Shown here in pieces: positions 1 through 8,383 of a stretch of DNA of 64,000 nucleotides. A program made the position numbers and the translations under genes. A model generated the notes under the pieces. The model made no database searches, was not told where the DNA came from, and was given only the letters and a program-made list of their open reading frames with translations. The first letter of the stretch is position 1. Each line of letters opens with the position of its first letter. The DNA is from SG8-4 sp964598225 (GTDB lineage Bacteria > Planctomycetota > Phycisphaerae > Sedimentisphaerales > Anaerobacaceae). Where the stretch lies: assembly GCA_964598225.1 (NCBI GenBank), contig CAZRBG010000032.1, positions 1 to 64,000 of the forward strand, written 5' to 3'.

Positions 1-59
1 ACTGGGTTTGTGCCCAAAGGGGTAGTCTGAAAACCGGGGTTTCTCAGCGGAACCATTTC

Positions 60-1883
60 TTAAGGTCTGACCCCAGGCCCCCCCTTCCTAAAATCGGAAC
101 GCATCTGCTTCAGAAGGTGTTCCAGACTGATGGGCTCAGCTTTCTTGTCTGATGAGATTTCAACTGTTGACTGATTCTGAGCTATTTTCAGCGTACCTAA
201 ATCATAAACCTCATTCTCGGGGGCGAAAAGATAGACTCGATAATTACCTGATATGACTGTTATTCTTGCAACACCGGATTCTGATACAGTAAAGCGTGCT
301 GCAGGTGCTCCTATACGTTTCGGGAAAACAAAAAGCCTCGATTCTTTCTCAATTAGGCTGCGATACTCTCCCGACAAGTTTAATATTATCACCCTGCGAG
401 GCGTAAGTTCAATATCTAGAGTTCCAAGAGTTGTCTCCCGTGTATTCAACTCTTGGAACTCGGCAAATCCGTCGTGAATGACGCCGAGTACAAAATAGCC
501 GGTTTTTTTCAATGCGATCTCATAATTTCCATTTTCGTCGCTTTGCGCTGAATACTGGTGCTTATCGAATCCGAAAAGAGCAATAATGCCTGCTTGTTGA
601 ACAGGCTTACCAGCCAGAGTGATTTTCCCTCTTAGAACAGGATATGCATCTAACTGTAGCTCAATCGTGGTAGTTTTTTCGTCGATATAGACTTCCTGAG
701 CCACAGTTGCATATTTATCGTGAAAAGCTTGTACGATATATTTTCCAAATGGTAATGACGCATGACACTGTCCGACGTCGTCTGTTTTTAGCCTCTTGTT
801 GTGTAAAGGATGGATAACGAGAACGCCGGCGTCAGCAATCGTATTCCTGCCATCTGTCACCGTGATACTAAGTGAAGTTTTACAACCTTGCTTATGGGCG
901 AAAATTAATTTTTTGTCATCTGCTGAAAGCAAACCATTCTTGATGCTAATCAAGTCATCCTTGAAAGGATATATGATCGTAGTGCTTTCTGGTGAGACCA
1001 CATCAATTCTTCGAATCAAATACTCGCCATCTGATAGACCATATAATGGTAGTAGGTCGTTTTCGAGTCTGAAGTTCAAGTAATTCTTACTCTTCCGTTC
1101 GTGATTAATTCTCACCAGTCTTGCAACAGCATAACTTGGATTTTCCTCAAGAAGATTGGTTATACCTTTAAGAAAAGGATAAACCTTTTTATCTTTTCTG
1201 AAGTGGCATTGTATCTTACCGTTCACCGATTTGTGCGATACCCTTAACAATAAAGGCTGTTCGTTGTCCCAACTTGAAATCGGTATCTTGTGAACCTCCG
1301 GCTGACTTAAGTACTGATTTAGCACTCTGACCTGACATTCGGGGACTGGCCCCAAAATATGAAAATCCACAAGCGCATTGGCATCTGTAATCTCGGTCTT
1401 GCCCGTGCCAGCAGTGTCGAGAAAACTCGGCAAGCCTCGAATCACTACACCGCTCCAAAATGATATGCGGACACGACATTTATCTAAAGGCATATCATTT
1501 GTATCGACCACCTTTATCTTCAAATAATGTTCTTTGGCTTTCTTAAGTTTGAGGATTACTCTATCTGTTTCAGGAACATCGAGGCTGGCAGTTGCATCAC
1601 ACCTCGGCTCATGGACAAGTGCGTTAACTTCATATCTTCCTTTCTCAAGATAAATATTTCTCGATTCGTTCAAAAGAAGAAACGTGCGAACACGTTTCTT
1701 CTTTTCCGCAGATTGTATTGTAACAATACAACGTTGTCCCTCAGGCAACTCAGCAGATGGGCCTTCTATCGTAAAATTGACGGCGTACAGAACTGGCGCA
1801 GATTTATGCTCTTCCGCATACATAATCCGTAAACAACAGAGCAATATGCCCAAGGCAAAAAAACATCTATTTAACACCTTCAT
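60..1883 (-). CDS. Secreted protein with carboxypeptidase-regulatory-like beta-sandwich repeats
   Basis: About 607 residues. I place the start at the ATG at 1883 because AAGGG lies about 9 nt upstream and the product then opens with a clear Sec signal peptide (KVLNRCFFALGILLCC, then AYAEEH-like cleavage region). An upstream in-frame start at 1913 would only add charged residues. The mature part is beta-rich. A segment near residues 420-490 (LRGKITLAGKPVQQAG followed by DENGNYEI) resembles carboxypeptidase regulatory-like / CnaB-type domains, and two weaker similar segments precede it. No catalytic motif is visible. The gene is noticeably more AT-rich than the rest of the window and reads out from the edge of an insertion sequence, so horizontal acquisition is possible. 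The exact function is unknown; an extracytoplasmic binding or structural role is inferred. Confidence 0.75.
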   Translation of the reverse strand: MKVLNRCFFALGILLCCLRIMYAEEHKSAPVLYAVNFTIEGPSAELPEGQRCIVTIQSAEKKKRVRTFLLLNESRNIYLEKGRYEVNALVHEPRCDATASLDVPETDRVILKLKKAKEHYLKIKVVDTNDMPLDKCRVRISFWSGVVIRGLPSFLDTAGTGKTEITDANALVDFHILGPVPECQVRVLNQYLSQPEVHKIPISSWDNEQPLLLRVSHKSVNGKIQCHFRKDKKVYPFLKGITNLLEENPSYAVARLVRINHERKSKNYLNFRLENDLLPLYGLSDGEYLIRRIDVVSPESTTIIYPFKDDLISIKNGLLSADDKKLIFAHKQGCKTSLSITVTDGRNTIADAGVLVIHPLHNKRLKTDDVGQCHASLPFGKYIVQAFHDKYATVAQEVYIDEKTTTIELQLDAYPVLRGKITLAGKPVQQAGIIALFGFDKHQYSAQSDENGNYEIALKKTGYFVLGVIHDGFAEFQELNTRETTLGTLDIELTPRRVIILNLSGEYRSLIEKESRLFVFPKRIGAPAARFTVSESGVARITVISGNYRVYLFAPENEVYDLGTLKIAQNQSTVEISSDKKAEPISLEHLLKQMRSDFRKGGPGVRP

Positions 1884-1923
1884 CTCATTTTCCCTTCTTA
1901 GTCGTTCCACCACACTTTTACTA

Positions 1924-2845
1924 GGCTCTGTCAGAAAACCCTATTCTGACGCAAGTTTCAGGTAACGTTGAATGAACGCCATTTTGATCATACCACCAAA
2001 GTTTATTGCTGTTTTTTCGAAACGAGCGAAGATACGACGACATTCTTTCAACCACCCTATCAGGCGCTCAACAATATTTCGATCACGATATGCCTGTGTG
2101 TCAAACTCTACATTTCGACCATCACGATCCTCATTCGATTTCGATGGAATTACCGGATTAATCTCTAAGTTCATGAGATACTCATCAATCCAGTCTGCAC
2201 GGTATCCTTTGTCCCCGGCTAATGCAAATGGCCAGGCGATGGAATCACCTTTGGCATCAATCAACTGTTCATCAGCACCCATTAAAACGGCGTCAAGCAT
2301 TGTGGATTCGTGTATCTGTCCCGCCGTCAAGTGGAAGCAAAGCGGATGACCCTTACTATCGCAAAGAATATGAATTTTGCTGCTCAAACCGCCTCTACTG
2401 CGGCCAAGTGCATGATCCTCCGGCTCGTTGGGATCCCTTTTTTCCACCTCCGGAGGCACATCGAGCAGCTCGAACAATCGTCCCGTCGATACACCACAAT
2501 TCCTTGTTGATCGCCTCTGTGTTGCGAAGCCGGTCCAGGATGCAATCCAATGTTCCATTTCCATTCCATTTATCAAACAAGTCCCATACGGTTCCCCACG
2601 GTCCGAACTCTTCGGGCAAATCACGCCAAGGAGCACCAGTATTAAGAATCCATAAGATTCCGTCAACAATAGTCCGACGATCGCGAGGCGGTCGGCCCGT
2701 ATGCCTGGGCGGTTCAAATAAATCTGAAATCAAATTCCATTGCTCATCCGTAAGCCGATGTCGTAACATAACAATTCCTTTCGTCAGTCCTTTCTTTATG
2801 ACATCGGCTAAAATTGAGGAGTTTTATGAGTTTTCTGACAGAGCC
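1924..2845 (-). mobile_element. IS5-family (IS427-group-like) insertion sequence, complete
   Basis: A 922-bp element bounded by perfect 16-bp terminal inverted repeats, GGCTCTGTCAGAAAAC at 1924-1939 and its reverse complement at 2830-2845. It is flanked on both sides by TA (1922-1923 and 2846-2847), consistent with the TA duplication typical of the IS427 group. It carries two overlapping transposase frames on the minus strand that together encode a DDE transposase. The ends are intact and neither frame is broken internally, so the element may still be active. The flanks do not join into one gene: a truncated AP2-domain fragment lies to the right and the 5' region of an unrelated gene to the left. 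Confidence 0.93.
1941..2769 (-). CDS. IS5-family DDE transposase made from two overlapping frames (probable programmed frameshift)
   Basis: The first frame starts at the ATG at 2769 (MLRHRLTDEQWNLISDLF), contains the DUF4096-type N-terminal domain and the first catalytic Asp (CIDGTIVRA), and stops at 2395. The second frame overlaps it and runs to 1941. It carries the second Asp (ALAGDKGYRAD) and the Glu (NIVERLIGWLKE). The frames can be joined at a run of six A followed by GGG on the minus strand (A run at 2438-2443). The second frame lies +1 relative to the first, so a +1 (or -2) slip is needed. The fused product would be about 275 residues, the usual size for this group. Two-frame transposases are known in the IS427 group; whether slippage occurs here is inferred. 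Confidence 0.9.
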
Positions 2846-3098
2846 TAATATGCGACCTGCCACGACCGCACAGAACGGGCAGAATCGTACCAAATTCCTT
2901 AAGGGAACATACAGCTCGAAATACAAGGGCGTCTCTCGGCAAGGCGGCAGATCGCCCTGGCTGGCAAGAATCCAAGTCAACGGCGACGCGAATTATCTCG
3001 GGTCCTTCACAGGTGAGGTCCGAGCGGCTAAAGCCTACGACCGGGCTGCGAGGAAATATCACGGCGGGTTTGCGGTGCTGAACTTTCCCGAGTCGAGA
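2846..3098 (+). pseudogene. Truncated HNH/AP2-type homing-endonuclease-like gene, AP2 half only
   Basis: The translated segment NMRPATTAQNGQNRTK followed by SSKYKGVSRQ, WLARIQVNG, YLGSF, AAKAYDRAARKYHG and FAVLNFP matches the end of the HNH motif plus the AP2 DNA-binding domain of the HNH-AP2 proteins common in phages and planctomycetes. The HNH half that should precede it is missing: the sequence begins at the edge of the IS and the DNA on the other side of the IS does not encode the missing part in any matching frame. No stop follows before polA, so the frame runs open into it, but codons after about 3098 look non-coding. It is a remnant, possibly left by an IS-associated deletion. Confidence 0.75.
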
Positions 3099-3218
3099 TG
3101 GTCGCCTTGTAGGTTGGTACCGCTTCTGGCCGGCTTGCTTCTGGCGTTTCTGGCCGAGAGATTTGACGTGCGCCCGGGAATAGCGACTGTGCTGCACCGG
3201 CCGGCGGGCAGGCCGGTC

Positions 3219-3247
3219 TTGACAGTGGCGGTCGCAGGGTCTAAAGT
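3219..3247 (+). promoter_or_regulatory. Candidate sigma70-type promoter of polA
   Basis: TTGACA at 3219-3224, a 17-bp spacer, and TAAAGT at 3242-3247 (4 of 6 to consensus). A 7-bp inverted repeat (ACCGGCC at 3196-3202 with GGCCGGT at 3211-3217) abuts the -35 box and could be an operator or a remnant hairpin. The predicted transcription start falls almost on the polA start codon, so transcripts from it would be nearly leaderless. Whether it is used is unknown. Confidence 0.4.
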
Positions 3248-3254
3248 GGTGCTG

Positions 3255-5981
3255 ATGGCAAAGAAACTCTATATCATCGACGGGCATTCGCATATTTTCG
3301 GAGCATTTTTCGCACCTATGCGGGGTCAGTTGACCAGCCCATCGGGCGAGCCGACGAAGGCCGTCTATATCTTTACGATGGCGCTGCTGGGCCTGATCGA
3401 ACGGCACAAGCCGGACATGCTGGCCGTGGCGATGGACAGCAAGGAGAAGACTTTTCGCAGCAATATTTATCCGGAGTACAAAGCGCACAGGCCGCCGATG
3501 CCCGATGAGCTGCCCCGGCAGATAGAGCGAATCGAGCAGATTCTCGATGCGATGCGCATCGCGATGCTCAGAGTTAACGGCTACGAGGCGGACGACGTCA
3601 TCGGCACGTTGGCGAGGAAAGCCGCCGCCGACGGCCACGAGTCTCTTATTTGCTCGAAGGACAAGGACCTGCTTCAGTTGATCGACGGCTACATCAGCAC
3701 GTTCGATATCAAGACCGATACGAAGACCGACCGCGAGACGATGATCGAGAGAATGGGAGTGGCGCCCGAGCAGTTTATCGACTGCCTTGCTCTCCAGGGT
3801 GACACATCCGACAATGTCCCCGGCGTCCCCGACGTCGGTCCCAAGACCGCGCTTGCCTGGATACAGAAATATGGTTCCATCGAAAAACTCTATGAACACG
3901 TCGACGAGATCAAAGGCAAGCGCGGCGACAATCTGCGCAAGTACAAAGAGCTCGCTGAGTTAAGCAAGGAACTGGTCACCATTGACTGCGACGTTCCTGT
4001 CGAGATCGACTATGATGATTTATCGTTGAAGGAATTCGACAGAACAAGGCTTGCCGAAATATTCACCGAACTCGGTTTCAAGAATTTGCTCGCGAAGCTG
4101 AACCTTCATGGTTCTCGCCCTTCCGAATCGCATAACGGCGGCATAACTGCTGGCGCGCAGGCAGCGCCATCGAAAGCGGCTGCTCGTGATTATCATCTTG
4201 TGGATACGCCGGAAAAATTTGAGTCGTTTCTCGCTGAGTTGAGAAAGCAGAGTTTATTCGCTATCGACACCGAGACTACGTCCGTCGATGCGATGCGGGC
4301 GGACTTGGTCGGCATGAGCTTTTCCTGGAAGGAAAACCAGGGATTCTATCTTCCGGTGAAAGGCCCGCTCGGCGCCGTGCATCTCGAAATCGCCACGGTC
4401 CGGCGCGAGATCGGCCCGATACTTGCCGACGAAAAGGTAAAGAAGGTCGGTCAGAACATCAAGTACGACCTGCTCGTCCTGCGAAACGCTCAGATGCCGC
4501 TGCGAGGAGTCTACTTCGATACGATGGTTGCCTCGTACTGCCTTGAGCCGGAGCGCAGCCATTCGATGGACAAAATGGCTTCCGACTTTCTCGAGCACCA
4601 GTGCACACCGATCACCGCGCTCATCGGCAAGGGCAAGAACCAGCTTACATTCGATATGGTCGATACCGCCGCCGCGGCGGATTATGCCGCCGAGGACGCA
4701 GACGTGACGTTTCGGCTCTATCTCTATCTGAAGGATCGCCTTGAAGAGCAGCCCGCGCTCAAGAAGCTGTTCGGGGAGGTGGAAATGCCGCTTGTGCCGG
4801 TCCTGGCTGAGATGGAGTACAACGGCGTTTCGCTCGATACAAGACTCTTGCGAAAAATGTCCGGCGAGATAGGCGAGGTGCTCAAAACCGTCAGCGATCA
4901 GATTTACGAGCAGGCAGGCAAGGTCTTCAATATCGATTCACCAAAGCAGCTCGGAGAGATTCTATTCGACAAGCTGGGTCTGAATCCGATTCGCGTCGGC
5001 AAATCGGGGCGGAGCACGGATGCGGCAGTGCTCGAGCAGTTGTCCGCGGAACATCCCATCGCAGAGTTGGTTCTTCACTACCGCATGTTGAGCAAATTGC
5101 AGAACACGTACGTAGACAAGCTCGGCACGCTGATGAATCCGCGCACCGGGCGCGTGCATGCTTCTTTCAATCAAACAATCACCGCAACGGGTCGTCTTAG
5201 CTCCAGCAGCCCGAACCTGCAAAACATTCCCATACGCACCGAACTCGGCAGCAAGGTCCGCTCGGCGTTCGTCCCGGCCGATGACGGCGATTGCATCCTA
5301 AGCGCAGACTATTCGCAGATTGAGCTGCGCCTTTTGGCCCATTTCTCCAAAGATGAGGCCTTGATGGAAGCCTTTGCCGCAGATCAGGACATCCATGCCT
5401 TCGTTGCTTCGCAGATTTTCGGCTGTCCGATCGAAGAGGTGACCAGCGAGATGCGCGCTCGGTCGAAAGCAGTTAACTTCGGCATAATCTACGGCCAGGG
5501 TGCGTTCGGACTGTCGCGCTCGGTGGGGATCAGCCGGACCGATGCGCAAAAATTCATCGACGATTATTTTGCCCGCTACAGCTCGATCCGGGCCTTTCTG
5601 GATGATTGCGTGGAGCGGGCGAGGCAGACCGGCTACGCCGAGACAATCCTGGGCCGCAGGCGGAGGATCGTAAATCTTAACAGCAAGAACTCCAACAAAC
5701 GCTCGCAAGCCAGGCGGCTTGCGGTAAACACCGTCATCCAGGGCTCCGCGGCCGATATGATCAAAGTGGCGATGATCTCCATCCAGCGAAAAATCGAAGT
5801 CGAGAATCTCGCCGTCAAGATGCTGTTACAGGTACACGACGAGCTGGTATTCGAGCTTCCGGCCGCCGAAGCCGACACGCACGCCGAGTGGATAAAAAGC
5901 CACATGATCGACGCAATCAAACTCGACATCCCCCTGAAAGTGGACATAGCCATCGGCCCCAACTGGCTCAGCGATAAATAG
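3255..5981 (+). CDS. polA: DNA polymerase I
   Basis: 908 residues, with all three activities predicted: 5'-3' exonuclease/flap nuclease (KKLYIIDGHSHIFG start, CSKDKDLLQLID, helix-3-turn-helix at QGDTSDNVPGVPDVGPKTA), 3'-5' proofreading exonuclease, and polymerase. The proofreading residues look intact (AIDTETTS near residue 334, GQNIKYD, YAAEDAD). Polymerase motifs A (DYSQIELR, about 685), B (RSKAVNFGIIYG, about 735) and C (VHDELVFE, about 859) are present. It acts in Okazaki fragment processing and repair synthesis. The frame stays open 147 codons upstream through an AP2 remnant. I start at ATG 3255 because known PolA proteins begin with this MAKKLYIIDGH-type sequence. The Shine-Dalgarno is weak. 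Confidence 0.97.
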   Translation: MAKKLYIIDGHSHIFGAFFAPMRGQLTSPSGEPTKAVYIFTMALLGLIERHKPDMLAVAMDSKEKTFRSNIYPEYKAHRPPMPDELPRQIERIEQILDAMRIAMLRVNGYEADDVIGTLARKAAADGHESLICSKDKDLLQLIDGYISTFDIKTDTKTDRETMIERMGVAPEQFIDCLALQGDTSDNVPGVPDVGPKTALAWIQKYGSIEKLYEHVDEIKGKRGDNLRKYKELAELSKELVTIDCDVPVEIDYDDLSLKEFDRTRLAEIFTELGFKNLLAKLNLHGSRPSESHNGGITAGAQAAPSKAAARDYHLVDTPEKFESFLAELRKQSLFAIDTETTSVDAMRADLVGMSFSWKENQGFYLPVKGPLGAVHLEIATVRREIGPILADEKVKKVGQNIKYDLLVLRNAQMPLRGVYFDTMVASYCLEPERSHSMDKMASDFLEHQCTPITALIGKGKNQLTFDMVDTAAAADYAAEDADVTFRLYLYLKDRLEEQPALKKLFGEVEMPLVPVLAEMEYNGVSLDTRLLRKMSGEIGEVLKTVSDQIYEQAGKVFNIDSPKQLGEILFDKLGLNPIRVGKSGRSTDAAVLEQLSAEHPIAELVLHYRMLSKLQNTYVDKLGTLMNPRTGRVHASFNQTITATGRLSSSSPNLQNIPIRTELGSKVRSAFVPADDGDCILSADYSQIELRLLAHFSKDEALMEAFAADQDIHAFVASQIFGCPIEEVTSEMRARSKAVNFGIIYGQGAFGLSRSVGISRTDAQKFIDDYFARYSSIRAFLDDCVERARQTGYAETILGRRRRIVNLNSKNSNKRSQARRLAVNTVIQGSAADMIKVAMISIQRKIEVENLAVKMLLQVHDELVFELPAAEADTHAEWIKSHMIDAIKLDIPLKVDIAIGPNWLSDK

Positions 5982-6066
5982 TGGGAGAGATCTGAGGGAC
6001 AGAAATCGAGATTTTTCATGCAAGAAATTTTTCTTTCATGCGGCTATCCTGTTAGGTTCGGTTTGT

Positions 6067-6097
6067 ACTCACCGAAAAACCGCGGAATACGGTGAGT
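6067..6097. other. Hairpin between polA and a small membrane-protein gene
   Basis: Perfect 8-bp inverted repeat ACTCACCG (6067-6074) and CGGTGAGT (6090-6097) around a 15-nt loop, 85 bp after the polA stop. No T-run follows, so it is not a classical intrinsic terminator. It could be an mRNA 3' stem or part of the leader of the next gene. Confidence 0.45.
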
Positions 6098-6134
6098 GTT
6101 TGCAACGAGGTCAATTGCTTTTGTGGAGGCAAAA

Positions 6135-6398
6135 ATGGATAAGAATCAGATAAAAATTATTGGCATAGTGGCATTGGCCGTATGCGCAATCTGCATTTTT
6201 GTAGCGATTGAGCGCTATCAAACGAACGCAAATAATGTAAAAGCGATGAATCGGCTTCAGCAATCGTCGCCGTTGCCCGCCATGATGAGCACCGGCGAAA
6301 TGAAGCCGGCGGTCCCCGCCGCCTCGAAATACGCGGGTCTTCTTGCCCTGATTTCCGGGATCAGCGGCGGCGTACTGCTGGTCAAGTGTAAAGCGTAG
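6135..6398 (+). CDS. Small two-helix membrane protein of unknown function
   Basis: 87 residues starting at MDKNQIKIIG. GGAGG lies 5 nt upstream of the ATG at 6135, which decides this start over an upstream in-frame one at 6096. A first hydrophobic helix (IIGIVALAVCAICIFVAI) and a second near the C terminus (YAGLLALISGISGGVLLV) flank a polar stretch of about 40 residues with several Met. Nothing catalytic is visible and I recognise no family. It stands alone between polA and a membrane-anchored gene, so the context gives no function. Confidence 0.65.
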   Translation: MDKNQIKIIGIVALAVCAICIFVAIERYQTNANNVKAMNRLQQSSPLPAMMSTGEMKPAVPAASKYAGLLALISGISGGVLLVKCKA

Positions 6399-6639
6399 GC
6401 AGCGGTAGATAAGAAATCTGAGATGAATCTCAATTATCACAGGTGATCTTTTCAAACGTCGCCTCATGTGATCGTTTTTCCCTTTTCCCCTTGCAATTTT
6501 CACCCATTTAGTATAGGGTTCGTAAAGCGGTTATATTCTGGTCTTTCGAGTCGAGAGCGGCGATTCTCGGTAGTGCGCCTTACGCAAAAGCTGTTAAGGG
6601 TAACCATGATAACCAGAGGTAATTTTGGGAGAAAGTGAG

Positions 6640-7494
6640 ATGGCAACTCCTCAGAAGAACAACGGTATGCACTGGCTGCTGATGGTGCTCGTGATCGCCG
6701 GAGTAGTCGTGGTTCTGGCGAAGGTATTAAGGAATCCGTCTACAGATGGTACTAACGAGGAGATAATGCCGCCTGAGGACTCGCGGCAGAATGAATCAAA
6801 GCCGCCGCCGAACGATCTGGAGCCGCCAATTTCGCGTTCGTCCGCGAAGGATTCGCGGCTAGAGCCACCCGCAGAGCGAGAATACAATTCCGAGAATCCT
6901 CTGTATTTTCGTGTGGTCTTTGGGCAAGAGAGTACTGACTCGGCGCTGGGCGTTCTCGACGAATCGGAAGGCACGGGAACCGGATATAATCTCGCTTATG
7001 TGGACGAGAACCGCAACGGAGACCTGACGGACGACGCCCCCAAGACATTCCCCAAGTATGATCGCGGATCCAGATCTGGGCAAACAAATCCCACATTCAA
7101 TTTCAGCGGACCTTTCAAGAGCGGGGCAAGCGCAGACTATGCTCTCAATATATATTCGCTGGCCCGGAAGAATCAGCCGCCTCCCGACGACTACAGTTTT
7201 TTCTGGACGCTTGATACGGACGGTTGGAATTACTTCTTCATCAACGGAAAGATGAGACTGTCATCCAGCGCCGCCGACGCATTGACAGGCCCGCCGGTCC
7301 GCCTCGCAGGGCATTGCAAGTGGAATATAAGCGCTTCACGACGAAGCGGCAAATCAATGGTGTCGGCCGGGCTCAAGGACGGAAACGGCTGCACTCTCCG
7401 CATAGTCACAAGGCCGGGCGGGAAGCCGTCACCGAGGTTAAGCCTTATCAAAAATGGCAAGATTGAGCTGGAGAAGGACATGGAGTTCGGGTGA
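6640..7494 (+). CDS. Membrane-anchored extracytoplasmic protein; coding continues in frame past its TGA
   Basis: 284 residues to the first stop. The start is ATG 6640 with GGGAG about 9 nt upstream; an in-frame TTG at 6625 is possible. An N-terminal signal anchor (WLLMVLVIAGVVVVLAKVL) is followed by a Pro/Glu/Ser-rich linker and then a beta-rich domain containing YVDENRNGDLTDDAP, an Asp/Asn-rich motif that resembles a calcium-binding loop. The frame ends at TGA 7492-7494, yet the same frame continues for 40 protein-like codons to TAG 7615-7617. The gene therefore looks either truncated by a nonsense change or read through. Family unknown; probably a cell-surface protein. Confidence 0.75.
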   Translation: MATPQKNNGMHWLLMVLVIAGVVVVLAKVLRNPSTDGTNEEIMPPEDSRQNESKPPPNDLEPPISRSSAKDSRLEPPAEREYNSENPLYFRVVFGQESTDSALGVLDESEGTGTGYNLAYVDENRNGDLTDDAPKTFPKYDRGSRSGQTNPTFNFSGPFKSGASADYALNIYSLARKNQPPPDDYSFFWTLDTDGWNYFFINGKMRLSSSAADALTGPPVRLAGHCKWNISASRRSGKSMVSAGLKDGNGCTLRIVTRPGGKPSPRLSLIKNGKIELEKDMEFG

Positions 7495-7617
7495 AGCGGC
7501 GTATGCGATACGCCCGTCATGGTGGCGGGCGGCACATATACTGCAAAGGTCGAACTCGATATGGGGCCGTATCTGGGCAAGGTCGCAGGTGAGCAGCAGT
7601 TGCATCTCAGGAAGTAG
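7495..7617 (+). other. In-frame continuation beyond TGA, with a perfect hairpin right after the stop
   Basis: After the TGA at 7492-7494 the same frame encodes SGVCDTPVMVAGGTYTAKVE, then a stretch ending GKVAGEQQLHLRK, then TAG at 7615-7617. This reads like the last strands of a beta domain, not random sequence. Three nucleotides after the TGA lies a perfect 7-bp stem, GGCGTAT (7498-7504), GCG loop, ATACGCC (7508-7514). Possibilities are a TGC/TGG-to-TGA mutation, stop-codon read-through or a selenocysteine codon. The hairpin loop is closer to the TGA than in known bacterial SECIS elements, so I favour simple mutation. Confidence 0.55.
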
Positions 7618-7774
7618 CCTTATTGAGATTCCGACAGCAAGGTGATACAATCGCCGGGACTCGGTTTTCACTGATTTCCGGCGATTTGTGTATAACCGGC
7701 CGGTGCAAGTGGAGACGCAGTCGCGACAAAAGAATGCTATGTTATTCGAATGAGCATCTGTCCGGATTACTCGT

Positions 7775-8383
7775 ATGAAATTTCGTTTAGGTCTGCCTCC
7801 TGAAGCCGAATCCTTCTCTGCCGAGGAGGGCTGCTGGCGGCTTGTGAAAGAACCCGGCATTTTGGCTGTTCAGTTTATTGGTGTGATTGCGGGCCTTTGT
7901 ATGGTAGGCCTTATTTTAGCGGTTCTGTTCATCAGATGCGGCAGGGATATGCCTGAAGTGTCCTGGCCGGCCGTCATATTACTTTTTCTGCCGAGTACTC
8001 CTATCCATGAATTCATGCATGCGAGTCTTTTTCCGGGCGGGCCGCTCACGCAAAAAGCTACTTTAGGTTTCTATCCCAAAGCCGTTGGCTTCTATGCCCA
8101 CTTCGATAGCGTGCTCAGCAGGAGACGGTATGTCCTCATTTGCGCAGGGCCGCTTTTAGTGCTGACGCTGCTTCCTCTAAGTATATTGACAATATTTAGG
8201 CCGGGTTGGCCGTACTTTTTGGAGTTCATCCTCGCAAATGGAATGTTGTCATCGGTTGATATATTGACTATCATCTTTGTATTAAAACAGGTGCCGAGAG
8301 ATTCGGGGCTTGTGAACTCAGGAACACAAACATATTGGAAGGCTTCGTGTTATACGCCGACAAAGTTGGGAGATAACCAGTGA
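7775..8383 (+). CDS. DUF3267-type integral-membrane zincin-like protein
   Basis: 202 residues with about four transmembrane helices. The second carries HEFMH (in STPIHEFMHASLF), the HEXXH zinc motif of the DUF3267 / putative zincin peptidase family. A possible third ligand is the Asp in MLSSVDILTI within the last helix, the arrangement seen in intramembrane site-2-protease-like proteins. The substrate is unknown. The stop overlaps the GTG of the next gene (GTGA), so the two are probably cotranslated. The Shine-Dalgarno before ATG 7775 is weak. Confidence 0.75.
   Translation: MKFRLGLPPEAESFSAEEGCWRLVKEPGILAVQFIGVIAGLCMVGLILAVLFIRCGRDMPEVSWPAVILLFLPSTPIHEFMHASLFPGGPLTQKATLGFYPKAVGFYAHFDSVLSRRRYVLICAGPLLVLTLLPLSILTIFRPGWPYFLEFILANGMLSSVDILTIIFVLKQVPRDSGLVNSGTQTYWKASCYTPTKLGDNQ

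Noticed and set aside
2808..3899. Long open frame on the minus strand (363 codons)
   Set aside because: It is antisense to polA and its product is Arg/His-rich without any family-like motif; it mirrors polA codon bias.
7492..7514. SECIS element for selenocysteine at the TGA
   Set aside because: The hairpin loop lies only about 10 nt after TGA and has a 3-nt GCG loop, unlike known bacterial SECIS elements, and no sel genes are in the window. I keep recoding only as an open question.
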